A stretch of DNA of 64,000 bases from Branchiostoma floridae (taxonomy: Eukaryota > Chordata > Leptocardii > Amphioxiformes > Branchiostomatidae). The notes below the pieces were generated by a model, which was not told the origin of the DNA, did not search any database, and was given only the letters and a program-made list of their open reading frames with translations. Below are positions 1 through 12,113 of this stretch, piece by piece; the stretch's first letter is position 1, and each line of letters starts with the position of its first letter. A program made the translations under genes and the position numbers. The stretch covers positions 1-64,000 of the forward strand of contig NW_023365753.1 in NCBI RefSeq assembly GCF_000003815.2, written 5' to 3'.

Positions 1-319
1 AAGTCTAAAATGGCAGGCTTTTCTTGTGAGTTACATGTAGCATAATGGGGGAATCAAATGCATGTGAACGCGAGCGGGACCACATGGATGGCAAGTATCA
101 AAGGATCCAAGCCGATTCAAAGATCAAAGAAATACGACGATACCGGTCAATAGACAGACAATATCAACTGTAGAACATTTTAAACTTCTATTTAGCTTTT
201 GGTTTCTTAATACATAAAATGATAATATAGTGTAACAATCATTGCAGTACATGTACAGTACTGTATTATGTGAATAAAGATCAATTGTTACTAAAACTAT
301 GAGTATTAAACTTTGCTTT
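1..319. other. No feature recognised
   Basis: AT-rich non-coding sequence. I see no open frame, terminal repeat or RNA motif in it. Confidence 0.5.
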
Positions 320-426
320 TGGTCAAATTAATCAGCATTTTCTCTACATTGTATAGTGGCCACCTCTCTATAGTGGCCAATTTTGACCAGTCCCTTGAGT
401 GGCCGTTATAGACAGGTTTGACTGTA
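320..426 (-). mobile_element. Terminal fragment of a pogo/Tigger-like MITE
   Basis: The end GACAGGTTTGACTG followed by TA at 425-426 is the classic pogo-type terminus. The segment is the inverted counterpart of the left end of the intact element at 35010-35537 (AGTGGCC, GACCAGTCCCTTGAG and CTATAG motifs in the same order). The similarity stops near 320, so the other end is lost. Confidence 0.7.
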
Positions 427-910
427 CAATTTTCGGTCAAGCTGCACTGGTGCAGGTTGAACCAAAAGTTACTTGCACTAAAAACATTGACCACGTTGAC
501 CTCTTGCTTGCACATTATTAAAAAAATGGCGGGAGAATTCTTTATTTTCGTCATGCAGCAGATTGTTATTTTTTTGCTTGCAAACAAACATGGTCCTACA
601 GATAAGATGGAGAGTACGTCCCCAACAAAGAATGACATCCAGAGACGGGAAAATCTGGAATTAAACCTGGCGTTCGTGGCCGCCAGTGGTATTACTAGTA
701 CAGATAATCATCAAGGAATATAGCGAGGGTTATAGCCACTGGTGGCAGGGCAGTTTCTGATGACAAAAATACCCTTCTATTGTTGACTACATGTATATTT
801 ACGGAAAAAATACCTTCTGAAACAGAAAAGGCATGCTGCAGGCTTATTAGCATATGGTCCACTTCCATCACTGTGGCAATTCCTCTTTAGACATGTGAGG
901 AATAGTTTCG
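427..910. other. No gene recognised
   Basis: A 101-codon frame overlaps this stretch on the + strand, but its translation is low-complexity and matches no family I know. Nothing else is visible. Confidence 0.5.
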
Positions 911-1087
911 GGCCCCCCGCTGAAGGGTTGTGCGACCAAGTCCGAGGTGGTCGCACAATGATTTGAGGAAAAACTTTTGCACGACCATTTTGATCCTTTT
1001 TAGACAGCCTAGAAATACAGTCGCCAGAGGTGTCATTGACAACAACAGTCGCACGACTGTATAAGTGTTGTCTGTCTAAAGGGGGCC
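911..1087. mobile_element. Short hairpin-rich MITE candidate
   Basis: GGCCCCC at 911 is mirrored by GGGGGCC at 1087. Inside are two perfect hairpins: TGCGACCA (931-938) with TGGTCGCA (948-955), and ACAGTCG-CA-CGACTGT (1045-1060). No clear target duplication was found, so the exact ends are uncertain. Confidence 0.4.
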
Positions 1088-1892
1088 TAATCCATCCAGC
1101 AGGTCTTGATTTATCTTGTTGACAGACAGACAAACAGACACACAAACGCTAGTGAAAATATAACTTCATGAATACTACATGGAGGTAATAAAAATACATG
1201 TACAGTCTGTATATATGGCTACTTTGGTGCTATCTCTGATTGCTCTCTTGGTATACTTCATCCATGCACAACTATGATAATGAACATGGAAAAAACACAG
1301 ACTGAAGGATTGGTGGGGAGTCAAGGTAGGGAGTCAAGGCTTTGGGATTTTTGCTTCCGGATTTGTAGAATTGTTTCAGGACCTTATTGTCTTTTTGAAT
1401 TCAATGGGCTATTTATCAGCATATGGAATTTGCAAATGTCAGTCCATGTTTCCCGAGGTAAAGAGTTGCAGGAGGTGGGTCCTCATGGATCATGCTGTGT
1501 ACTGTACATTTGTATGTGAGATACAGGGACACAGAGGTGGAGTGGCAAGATACATGTATCATGATAATGACAGAATTAAACATGACTTTTCGATGTGTTG
1601 AGATAGGAAATATGCTGAAGTTGTCCACCGATTTTGAAATATCTGTAAGTCACATTGTGTAAAAGGGAGTGTTAGGTTCACCATTGGTAATGTGAGTGAT
1701 CCTACTCTTGACCTACATGTACTGTAATTCACTTTGTCCCCTCGGTACCAAACATTTTCTCGGAACTAAATGTTTACAGTGGCAGCAGGTGTACATGAAA
1801 AAGTTTCTTATAGCATTTGTTATCAGTAATGATAAGTTACAGACGTGACCATAAAAGCCGTGAACATAAAGGACAGTAAGGACTCACCTTAT
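1088..1892. other. No gene recognised
   Basis: A non-coding stretch between two repeats with several overlapping short open frames and no conserved protein motif. Confidence 0.5.
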
Positions 1893-3405
1893 TACCTCCA
1901 TGAAATGTAATGGAATGGAGGTTATATTTTACCCTGTGTTTGTGTGTCTGTCTGTGTGTGTGTAAACACGATAACTCAAGAACGGTTGGGTGGATTGGTT
2001 TCATACTTGGTGTGTTGGTAAGGTGTGATGAAAGCTGGAAATGATTAGATTTTGGGTCCCCTAGCGGCTTCCCTTGGTACTGCAGCGCAACTTCCGGGTT
2101 TGCTATTTCAGTGTTCTGAACATGCTATGGTCACGATTTTTGAGTATTAGATAGCTCTTGTGCTCAGGAATAAGTGACATAAGTTTGGGCCCCCTAGCGT
2201 CTAGTTTTGGGATAGCAGGGGTATTTTTGTCTAAAACTTCTGAAGACGATAACTCAAGAAGGGAACAACGGATTTTCATCATTTTTGGTATGTATGCACC
2301 TTAGACAATGTTGTACAAGATAAGATACTAATTATGCAAAACAGGAGTACATTTGCATAATTAATGAGAATATTCTATCCTAGCAGTTTTTCAATGTATC
2401 TCAATGTATCTCCAGACATGCTATGGTCTTGACTAGGGCTGGGTACCGGTACAGAAAATTCAGGTCCAGGTCCGGTTCAGGCCCAAAGGATCAGGTCCAG
2501 GTCCGGACCTGAACCTGGACCTGATTCAGTATGACTCATACCAATGGTCCATTTCACAACAAAGAAATCTGTTTGGTGGAGTATTAGACTTACACTGGCG
2601 TTTTAAAATCCTACAACGCTAACTGCACCTGTACGATTGGCTGTAAAACTTGGTAGAAATTACAATAAACTCCACTCTATTTCACTCTTGTTATTTTCTT
2701 CCACCTGCAAGCGCCAAAAGGTGTGAATGTCTGATAAAATAATATGTTAATTTTCTAATCGGTCCAACATCCGGTGCACCTAATTTTTTCAGGTCCGGTT
2801 TTTCTGGACCGGTCCAATAAGAAAAAACAGTTTTGTACCGGTACGCTGTACCGATACCCAGCCCTAGTCTTGACATTTTGGTGGTAGATAGCTTTCAGTG
2901 TCATGACAAAGTGGGGCAAGTTTCAGCCCCCTAACAATTAATTGTGGAACTGCAGGGGTGTTTCTGTCAAGACACTCCAAAGAGGATAACTGCAGAAAGG
3001 AATGACGGATTGCCTGCATTTTAGGCATGCGGGTAGCTTAGGCAAAGATTTTCATAATGATATACATGTTATGCAAATGAGGACTTCATTTGCATAATTA
3101 ATGAGGAAATTGGATAGTTTCATTGTTTTCAATAGCTGGACCTCAATACATGTAACACATGTTAAGTATGATAGCTGGAATATAAGAAGATGCAAGATAT
3201 GGTAATGAGGAACTTATTTGCATAATTTATGTAAAAATTGCAAAACCGCTTTATGATTGATAATGGGAATTTTATAATTGTGACATGTGTACGTTTGTCA
3301 ATGATGAACAACACCATGCATAAATTATGTTAATGTCTTAGTCAATTGCATGAAATTTACGAAAGCTCTAAATTTTCATGGAGGTATGAGGTCGCCGAAC
3401 TCTAG
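1893..3405 (+). mobile_element. Family A, copy 1: Helentron-like non-autonomous element
   Basis: It begins TACCTCCATGAAA with a 5' hairpin (degenerate here) and ends in CTAG at 3405. The matching inverted repeat, ending CATGGAGGTA, sits 19 bases inside the 3' end, so the inverted repeats are asymmetric. The flanking bases are T on both sides. The interior has three degenerate direct repeats of about 280 bp (GATAACTC.AGAA, GGCCCCCTAGCG and ATTTGCATAATTAATGA blocks). No Rep or helicase coding is present. A hAT MITE (2434-2866) is inserted in it. Copy 2 starts one base after its end. Confidence 0.75.
2434..2866. mobile_element. hAT-type MITE with 8-bp target duplication
   Basis: The ends TAGGGCTGGGTACCGGTAC and its inverted copy match over about 20 bp with one mismatch. 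The flanks GTCTTGAC (2426-2433 and 2867-2874) are an exact 8-bp duplication, and copy 2 of family A shows the empty site near 3930-3950. The interior is rich in AGGTCCAGGTCCGG motifs and codes for nothing recognisable. Related sequence appears at 50374-50960. Confidence 0.85.
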
Positions 3406-3406
3406 T

Positions 3407-4932
3407 TACCTCCATGAAATGTCATGGAGGTTATATTTTACCCCGCGTTTGTCTGTGTGTGTGTTTGTGTGTGTGTAAACAAGATAACTCAAGAACGGTT
3501 GGGCGGATTGGTTTCATACTTGGTGTGTTGGTAGAGTGTGATGAAAGCTGAAAATGATTAGATTTTGGGCCCCCTATCGGCTCCCCTTGGTACTGCAGCG
3601 CAACTTCCGGTTTTGCTATCTTGGTGTTCTGAACATGCTATGGTCATGATTTTTAAGTAGTAGATAGCTCTTGTGCTCAGGAACAAATGACATAAGTTTG
3701 AGCCCCCTAGCGTCTACTTTTGGGATAGCAGGGGCATTTTTGTCAAAAACTTCTGAAGAGGATAACTCAAGAAGGGAACAACAGATTTTCATCATTTTTG
3801 GTGTGTAGGTACCTTAGACAATGTTGTACAAGATGAAATACCAATTATGCCAAATAGGAGCACATTTGCATAATGAATGACAATATTATATCATAGCAGT
3901 TTTTTCAATGTATCTCTTGTTTTAGACATGCTATGGTCTTGACATTTTGGTGGTAGATAGCTTTCAGTGTCATGACAAAGTGGAGCAAGTTTCAGCCCCC
4001 TAACATTCAATTTTGGAACTGCAGTGGCGTTTTTGTCAAGACATTCCAAAGAGGATAACTGCAGAAAGGATTGATGGATTGGCATCATATTAGGCATGCG
4101 GGTACCTTAAGCAAAGATGTTCATAATGATATACATGTTATGCAAATGACAGCTTAATTTGCATAATTAATGAGGAAATTGTATAATTCAATTGTTTTCA
4201 ATAACTGGACTTCAATAAATGTAACACATGTTAATTATGATGGGTGGAATATAAGTAGATACCAAATATAATGGTAATGAGGAACTTATTTGCATAATTT
4301 TAATTTTATGTAAAAATTCAAAACCGCTTTATGATTGATGATGGGAATTTTATAATTGTGACATGTGTACGTTAGTCAATGATGAACAACACCATGCATA
4401 AATTATGTTAATGTGTTAGTCAATTGCCTGAAATTTACGAAAGCTCTAAATTTTCATGGAGGTAAATTGGCAGTTCACTACAGTAAATGGGGAGAAATAC
4501 TTCACATCATTTCTTAAACCCCTCTATTTTCTTTTTGTCTTTTGTTACTCTTGTGGTTTTGCATTATTCGATTATTTTCACTAGTATTTAAAGCGAAATG
4601 TTGTATTGATGGTTTCTTATGTGTCTTTACTTTATTTGAGATTATTCTTGTTTACAAATTTACCATTATTTTACACTGATGTTACTTTTCTTATGTAAAC
4701 GATACTACCTTATACTGCTGTATTAGTTTATTTGGTTGGTATTATTTTCTTCCCGCTGTAGTATTGTTATCTATTTTTGGATCCGTGGTTTATGTTTATG
4801 TTTTGTCTCAGTTATTGTCTCCATCTCTATTGTCATTATGTATTCTTCTGTTGTTTCTGTTTATTTAAAATACAATAAATATTTAAAAAAAAAAAAAAAT
4901 TTTCATGGAGGTATGAGGTCGCCGAACTCTAG
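3407..4932 (+). mobile_element. Family A, copy 2: Helentron-like element, head to tail with copy 1
   Basis: The 5' hairpin is perfect here: ACCTCCATGA-AATG-TCATGGAGGT. The end GCCGAACTCTAG is followed by TT. It is separated from copy 1 by a single T. The three internal repeats start near GATAACTCAAGAA (3482), a second GATAACTCAAGAA (about 3761) and GATAACTGCAGAA (about 4054). A polyadenylated retroposon splits the 3' end at 4465-4896. The 68-codon minus-strand frame at 3891-4097 recurs in other copies only because the DNA is repeated. Confidence 0.78.
4465..4896 (+). mobile_element. Polyadenylated retroposon with 17-bp target duplication
   Basis: The insert ends in AATAAATATTT followed by an A-run. 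AAATTTTCATGGAGGTA occurs directly before it (4448-4464) and directly after it (4897-4913). That is the mark of L1-type endonuclease retrotransposition. The body is T-rich with no coding capacity, so it may be a 5'-truncated LINE or the 3' UTR of a processed transcript. I could not identify the source. Confidence 0.8.
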
Positions 4933-7030
4933 TTGACTACATCATTTAGGTATAAGTGGACATCCCTAGGAACATTTAAAAAGTGGGCAGCTTTGTTACA
5001 CCAGGTCAAATAGAAGCTTAGACAGCATCGAACAATGGTAATGTTTGTTACAGTCATTTCTGTACAACATTTTGTTAAGCAAGGTGGGATACAAATAACA
5101 GTCAACAACCCTTTCTTGTTTCTTTGGGAACCCAGAAAAACTACAGCTACACAAAAACGGTCATTTCTAGTCATTTCTATACATGGATAATAAAACCTTG
5201 GCAACCGTCGTTCTCGTGGTGGTAACGTTTATTACCGAATCTGGCGACAGGCATAAACCACCTCACACAGCCTCCAAGATTAGTGACAGTAGCGATCTGA
5301 CGTGATCGGGCAGAGGGCCTTGGTAGCTGGTTTCACCTGCCGAACAATTATCCTGGGTGCTGAATTGTTACATTTTTGGCTACTATTTGAATTCTTCGTT
5401 TCTTCTCAGGTGACAGCCATTTTATAGGGTGTGAAATCCGACCCGTGGCTATAATAATCTTCTAAGCCATCAACCAATACGAATGTTGTTGTGCATCTTT
5501 TGTAAAACATTACAGGGGTTATGGAAAAATGAAGGAACCAGTGATGTTGTCTATAATTTGCTCCATAGCAAGGCGTAAAGTCAGGCGACAGCATTTCGAC
5601 ATTTAAATGAGAACGAGCCATATGTGGCATCATGCAGGAATATTACATATTGTACACTAAATCAAATTCTGCCGTGTTGAAGGACATGTTTGCAAGCTGT
5701 CCGCTTTACTCAACTCGGACCGGTAAAGTACCAGCAGATTTTCCAGCATAGAACTTTGTCGCATATGTTGTTGTGACTCTGTGCATTTCAAGAAAGTAAC
5801 TTTGGGCTGGTTCATATGAGGGAAATTTCTGATCGTCCGACAATGACATGTCAAAGTCGTCCGTCTTTAACATACTACACTTTTTTTTGCTTGGTGTGAT
5901 CCCCTCAGTGTCGGCGACAGATATTGTATGGCCAGGTCGCACCTCAACCTCCGGGTGGATGTATGATCGCTCTTGGCCGCCCGGTGGAAGGTCTGGCGCA
6001 CAGTTTTCCTCATCTCGTTGAGGTGAGGGTTCATATGTAAATGTATTTCTCCCCCACTTTCTGAACCAAGGCTACTTCTGTGAGACTTGTCAATCTTCCC
6101 AGTATTTTTGCATTTTGTTTGCTGTTTTATATATGGCGCTTGTTTCCTACACATGACAGAGGACAATACGGCGAGGAAACTGTTTGATAGGATTGTGGGA
6201 CAATGACAGGATTAGAAGCAAAATGGAGATGATAAGTCATATCATATGCAGAAATAAGACACTAGTTGTACGTGTTATGTGGGACTCATTATATGTCTAC
6301 AGTACAAGTGACAGAACATTTTTTGGTACAAAATTTAGTTTGTTCAAAATGCACATGTCACAAGGTGTAAATGTGGGGTGACCAGTTTTCCTTTAAAATG
6401 CTGGTGCAATGGATGCAGCGGGAGTCCTGGGTCCAGAGTCCATGCATGTGAACAGAAAGGTGATGGATGACTTTGGCATATGTCACTGTGTATGACCAGA
6501 AATATTCCTTGTGTGAACTGGCCCCTTGTCAACTGTTACAACCAACCACCCCCATCACCAGGGCACTCATGCATGTCGCAGCAAAGCTTGTTTTTCCAAC
6601 TACACCTAGTTAGAGATTAGGGATGGTCGGGGTTAGGACCAGAGACATTAGTTTCCAAGTAGATCCATACTCTATCTGAAAATGTTAGGAACTTCCAATC
6701 CAACATCTTCTTGGTGTTGGGATATATGGCTGTCTCCAAAGCTGCACAGTCAGAAACTGGGTTAACCATGATGAATGAGCCAGGATGTAGGAACTGGCTA
6801 ATGTTGGAACCAGCAGAACTGCCTGGCTCATTACTTATTCAGGTACATCACAATTGGTGTCCTTGGGTCTGCATAAGTGCATGTGGTAGTACCATGCACA
6901 GACAAAAAGGAGTGTGATGTCATCACCAAGTTGCATGTGTGTCTGTCTGTGTCTGTATACCAGTTCAATGTATAAGCTGAAAAATGGTATGCCAAAACAC
7001 CAAAAAGGACATAGTAGAGTAGAGCTCTCA
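4933..7030. other. No gene recognised
   Basis: About 2.1 kb of apparently single-copy sequence. Several minus-strand frames of 60-99 codons exist between 4929 and 6166, but none shows a domain, a repeat or a convincing splice arrangement. Confidence 0.45.
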
Positions 7031-7395
7031 CCTCTCAAATAAACGTACCCGTACGTTTATTTTTTTTCGCCTCAAAATCCACCCAGTACGTCCTTATTTT
7101 AGATGGTACGTTTATTTCTTTTTTCAAATTGGGGCTTTCTTTACTAACCAGGAACCCCCAAAATATTGAAAGTTTGGGTTTTTCTGCCCATATTTCCACA
7201 GTATTTTTGCTCAAAATTCCTATTTTTCGGTCGAGGTAGCTGCCACTATGATGGAAACATCCTAAACATTAGCGGTTTGATGCCGCGGTACTCATAACAT
7301 TTCGGTCAATCTCGCTATAACGCTACAAAATAAATGATGTTATTGGGAGAAAATAAGACGCCACACTGACGTTTTTCAGCACAATTTTTATTTAA

Positions 7396-9386
7396 ACCGG
7401 CTGGTTTCTTGCCCAGGGTAAGAACAATAAGGAAGTGCTCCCACTGTGACTTGTCCAGCAGTTTGAATGGTGGATTGACCCCCATAACCACATAAACTCA
7501 TAAACATCCCAGACTGTCTACCAGCTAGAAACAATGGTCAGAGCAAGGAGGTTGGTCAGAGACAGATTTGCATATTACTGGTCACTGATTCAAATATTCT
7601 GTACTGGTTTTCATAGGAACATTATCAAATCAAGGAGGTTAAAGAATCACAGGAGAGAGCTCAGTCATTAACACCCCACTGCGGGCTATTGTTCAGACCC
7701 TCCGGGCCCATTGTTTCCGCTATCCGGCGGCGCGTCTCTGATGACCATGATGGCCGCGGGGTTTCCCGCCATTTCTGATGAGCCCGGACGTGTCAGCCAA
7801 TCACATGAGCCCAGCCATGACGTCATGCACCGCGATCCCGGCCGAGGACGACCGAGGGTTGCCGAACTGCGAGCGAGATGAGCGCAGTTTCCGCAGATTT
7901 CCTTATTTGGGAAGCGAAGGTGACGTGTGCAAACAGTACTGTTGTGGAGAGACCAAGATGGCGATCATGTCGATACTTGTTTCGGCGCTGTGCGACCAAG
8001 TTGAGTGAATTTACAGGCATTTTTGTCGCTGTATCCCCGATTTTTTTGTCTCAGAATTATGAACAATATTCTCTACTTCATGTGTCTATTAAAAAATTAT
8101 TACGCTTGCCCCGCAAAAGAGACTTTTTTTCAACGATAGTAGTGGGCTTGGGTGTGCCAAATAAGTATTTGTTGTTGCTGTTTGCGATCGATTTTTGCTG
8201 TTCGTGATGCATGAATTTTGTACTCTGAGGGCTCCGTGGATGTTCATGGCAATGATGGGAAGCAAGATGATATTTCCGAGGAAATTTATTTTGTCGGTAT
8301 TGAGGGAATTTTTGCCTCACGAGGAACGCATTTTTTTTACACAGATGGCTTGATATCTTAATTTGACAGACTTGAAAATAAAGTTGCATAGCGTTTCTCA
8401 AGCTTCTTACAAATACTATGAAATAGCTCCGTGTGTCCTGGGCTATGAAAGCCGACCCAGCGTTCTTCTACACCGCGTGACTTGTTGTTACACACATTTC
8501 TGTGGCCCGTGGGGAACTATGCTCGCACTTGCCTCAGGCGAAGTATCGTCACTATTGATATCTGTTTCCTTAGTAAAAGTAGCGCTGTATTTAATGAGAA
8601 TCATCCTCAAAATCGCTGAAATCCCGGTCCCAAATCGATGTTCCTGGACGAGTGATGTTGAAACTGACTCGTAAACAAAGGCCCACGCTAGCCTGGCGAG
8701 ATGCAGATTGGGGCAATTAGCACTTCGATGTGATTCACACTCGCGGCAAACATGGAACAATAGGAACGCTCTCCTCTCTTTCTTTAACCTCCTTGATCAA
8801 ATCATACAGAATGACCCAAAGTAAGTGTTAACAAAGTTACATAATGCAAGGTTTCAATTAGATAAGATCATGTGATAATAAGATAATACTATCTGCAGTT
8901 CTGGAAAAACAACTTTCTTCAAATTTCAAATCATCCTTGTCAAAATTATATCAAAGCATCTACTTGCATCTGCATTTCGAACTTGAAAATGTATTCCTTA
9001 CGACTTATAGCTCTCATGAGTTGTGTGTGTAGAAACATGACTTGTAATACTTGACTTATAGTAAGAGACCAGTATAGACCTATGCTCTGTAGAACTGTAC
9101 AAAATAAAACTGCCAGCTGATGTCTCACACTGAATAGCAACCCAGTATTGTCATTACTTCATATTCTGGGCTAAATGTTCTTCAACAAGCTAATTTCTCT
9201 ATGATGTGTAGTCTTACTTCAATTTCTTATCTGTTGTCTCTAGATTTCAAACAGGCAGGCAGGATTTGAAGAGTAACTTGTACTTTCTCAGTCAGGCTAC
9301 CACTGATGTTAACTGCACGGGTGCCTGTAGCATACTGAAGACCATAGTTTATATTATCTGGTCTTTATATAGTTTTACCAGCCGGT
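7396..9386. mobile_element. TTAA-type element with 10-bp inverted ends, host of element D1
   Basis: ACCGGCTGGT at the left and ACCAGCCGGT at the right are perfect inverted ends, each flanked by TTAA (7392-7395, 9387-9390). TTAA duplications are typical of piggyBac or Kolobok elements. About 0.8 kb belongs to this element; the rest is D1 (7631-8795). Part of it (about 7420-7520) recurs inverted at 35860-35990. Confidence 0.65.
7631..8795 (+). mobile_element. Element D, copy 1, carrying a CpG-rich segment
   Basis: The ends CAAGGAGGTTAAAGAA and their inverted copy are flanked by ATCAAAT on both sides (7624-7630, 8796-8802), a 7-bp duplication. The left third is GC- and CpG-rich with a CCAAT motif, CACATG and the palindrome TGACGTCA, which looks like a promoter. 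A 109-codon frame (7878-8207) begins MSAVSADFLIWEAKVTCANS; its first 55 codons or so are preserved in the inverted copy at about 25590-25780. The protein matches nothing I know. Confidence 0.65.
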
Positions 9387-10111
9387 TTAAACAATTTTGA
9401 TAGTCTCTGTTTATATTGTAAACCAAAACAAATTGATCAGAAAATGTCATACCAGCACATGGTGCACGGGGAATTTCCGGCCGTGTTTCAAGTGCGCTAT
9501 CGACAGCAAACAAGATTTGTTCACATAAGAATTATTGGATGTAAAAACAACAACTAGAACTTAACTTCCCTTGTGATATGAGTTTTGAAGCCGCAAATTC
9601 TCCAAAACGGCAGAAATTCGTTGGTATAAACAGCTCGAGACTTGGTCGAACGACCGCCATTTTTACTCGCGGTGACAGTAAACCTAGCATCTTATTGCAT
9701 TTGTAGCAGATTCCGATCATTAAAATAATGACGTAAACGCGTGAAAAATATTATATTTTGAGGTGACGATGGACACGGAAGGCCATTTACTATTTTCAGT
9801 GTTGATTTTCGGAAATAACCATAAGATTTTCTCAATTAAGCAGTTTCTTGTATCAACATGTAATGTGTCACATACTACGGATACGATGAGCTACTTTTAC
9901 AGACAAGCTCTGTTCAGTGTGAACCGCGGGAACTCGGCATCCGAGCGTCTTTGTTTTCGGCACTTTTGAACAAGAATTTGTGGACAAAACAATAGTTTGT
10001 TAATTTTGGGTGTAAATTAGATATGTTTTCAATTGGGGGTAATGTCTAAAGAAAATATTATTTAGTACTAGCAGCTATTTCTAATGATTTTGATTATATG
10101 TCATAAGCTAA

Positions 10112-11436
10112 GGCCACACCAATTTAATTTCTTGGTTCACAGATTCACTCGCTCCTATTTTTTGGAAGAAAAAAATAAAGATAAAAATTAACATGCATTG
10201 GCATAATACCGGCCGTAAGACTTATACCGGCCGATCAAAAATAATGGAATTTAAAGATCTACACATGCAACAATAGTTATTTCTCAGGTGTGCACACTTC
10301 AGACATCTAGGTGTCCAATACATCATTTACAAAGCATCGATAACAATGCATTCGAAGACAACAAGGCCAAAAGTTTTCAGTATTTTTTCGGGGTAGGCAG
10401 CTTGTCGTGGGACGAACACACTGTCACATTCATTGCCAGATTTGTAGATCATAATTACACATGCTCACGGCACAAGACGAACATGATTCAACAACAATCT
10501 TGAATTTCTGTTGGTGACCTACAACTCATATAAAAGTGTGAAGAACCGTTGCATAATAGCCCGGATCTATGACTGAATAGGCAAAATTGAATGTACGCAT
10601 CCATTTTCCCACCATTTTTATATCTACGCTAGCAGTGAAGTGTTACGTCATAGCGGTTGTGACGCACAGAAGTTAAATGAAAATTCTTGACAGTATACAT
10701 CCGTTTTCTCATGACATTTTGTATGCTCATGCAGGTTTATGTTTTATGCATTTACTAACAGAAAAGGAAGGAACATCAGAGGATGTATAAAGGTACATAG
10801 CGGAGGTTAATTGTGCCGTGTTTCTTCCGGCCGGTATTTTTACCCCCTCCCAACCACGTTCCCGTTCGCCGTGTAATTCCGCGGCGTGTTACAATTACAA
10901 TATTGCGCTTTTAGCAGGACAAGAGTGGCAGAAAAGTTACACAGAAGAAGTGGCAAGGGTAACCTTCAACAGCAACATGTAACTGGAGAAAATGATGCGT
11001 TGACAATTTGTCAAATCAGTATGGCTAGAGAAATCGTTGTAAACGTACCGGTATTATGATAATAGATGTTACCACTCGGCAAATTCTCACCATCAATGAA
11101 ACCATTCACCAACTTTCTGGTGTAGCAAATTGGCCTTTATATTATAAGCTCCTTAAAGTGCGGGTATTATTATTGAAGTTATATTTTTCATTCATGAAGA
11201 ATGGGACAAACATAAAAACTGACACTACTTTTGTAATTTTCAACAAACAGGTGCTGTTACTGTACAGTAATAGTGTTTTTGTACTTTTTTCAAGCTGAAA
11301 ACTTTTTATTCTTTATGTTTTGGATTAGCCCTTACCTTTACCCCAACCATTTTACAATTTTTATTTTTATTTCGACCTCTCGCTCCATATTTTTTATGAA
11401 AAAATCCGTGAACCAAGAAATTAGATTGGTGTGGCC
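10112..11436. mobile_element. Harbinger-like MITE with TAA duplication
   Basis: The ends GGCCACACCAATTTAATTTC and an inverted copy are near-perfect over about 30 bp and flanked by TAA (10109-10111, 11437-11439). A three-base TWA duplication and GG-starting ends fit PIF/Harbinger. There is no transposase in the 1.3 kb. One end of the same family is at 51694. Confidence 0.75.
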
Positions 11437-11439
11437 TAA

Positions 11440-11790
11440 GTAATAATAATATACTGTACAACAATTTCTATGATCACTCGCTTCAAGTTCCAAGTAGAAA
11501 ATGCATGTACAAATGTACAAGTATCATGTACATTTTCACTTGTTGAATTTGAAAGCACCGTTGGCTGCCAGTTAGAGGTCATAGCGGGGAACCTATGCCC
11601 AGTTTTTTTAAAATTACGGATACTGTAAATTTGTTCTATATACTAGTATTGCCTTTTATTATAAAATGGAGAAAAGATAAAGAACATATCGAACAAGATA
11701 TCTATAGTTATTCTGTTCGTTATTTATACAATTAACTGATACGGTACTCAGGCATTAATAAAGAAAAAGAACCTACCTGCTTATCATCTT
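11440..11790. repeat. Family C-prime segment
   Basis: It shares long blocks (ATGCATGTACAAATGTACAA, TTCTGTTCGTTATTTATACA) with 21046-21312. Here it lies downstream of family C, whereas at 21 kb it lies upstream. Confidence 0.6.
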
Positions 11791-11839
11791 CTCTTGGACA
11801 GAAGTAGCATGGATACATGCATGTCAATTTGGTATTTTT

Positions 11840-11928
11840 CCAGGGGGTACTTTTATTCCAGGGGGTACTTTTATTAGATTTTGAAGATTTGTCCAGTGGG
11901 TACTTTTATTCCAGGGGGTACATCTATT
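11840..11928. repeat. 18-bp tandem repeat, four units
   Basis: CCAGGGGGTACTTTTATT occurs at 11840 and 11858. After a 17-base break, close variants occur at 11893 and 11911. Confidence 0.8.
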
Positions 11929-12113
11929 TGAGAGATGAGAGTAGAGTGGAGTAAAGTAAGAGTAGATCAAGTACAGGCCACAAATTCACACCATGCACTC
12001 ATTGGCAGGGCCAAGGGGTCTAGACCTGTTACAGTGATGGTGTTGGGTTAGAAAGCTAGTGGGCAAAAGGTCTGGACTCTGTGGAATGGTCAGTTGGTGG
12101 TGCTTGAACCCAT

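Larger units (their letters stand above)
7031..10108 (+). repeat. Family C, copy 1 (split by nested elements)
   Basis: It starts with a perfect palindrome, AAATAAACGTAC-CC-GTACGTTTATTT, near 7038. Blocks such as GGGAGAAAATAAGACGCCAC recur in the copies at 21313 and 51850. Around 9395 the sequence resumes (TAGTCTCTGTTTA) after a nested TTAA element. The class is unknown: no duplication or coding was found. Confidence 0.6.

Noticed and set aside
777-1145. A 122-codon minus-strand protein
   Set aside because: It overlaps the hairpin repeat at 911-1087 and has no recognisable domain.
3891-4097. A 60-70 codon minus-strand frame recurring in three or more places (3891, 19188, 34350)
   Set aside because: It lies in family A interiors, differs by indels and stops between copies, and has no domain. 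It is a by-product of repeated DNA.
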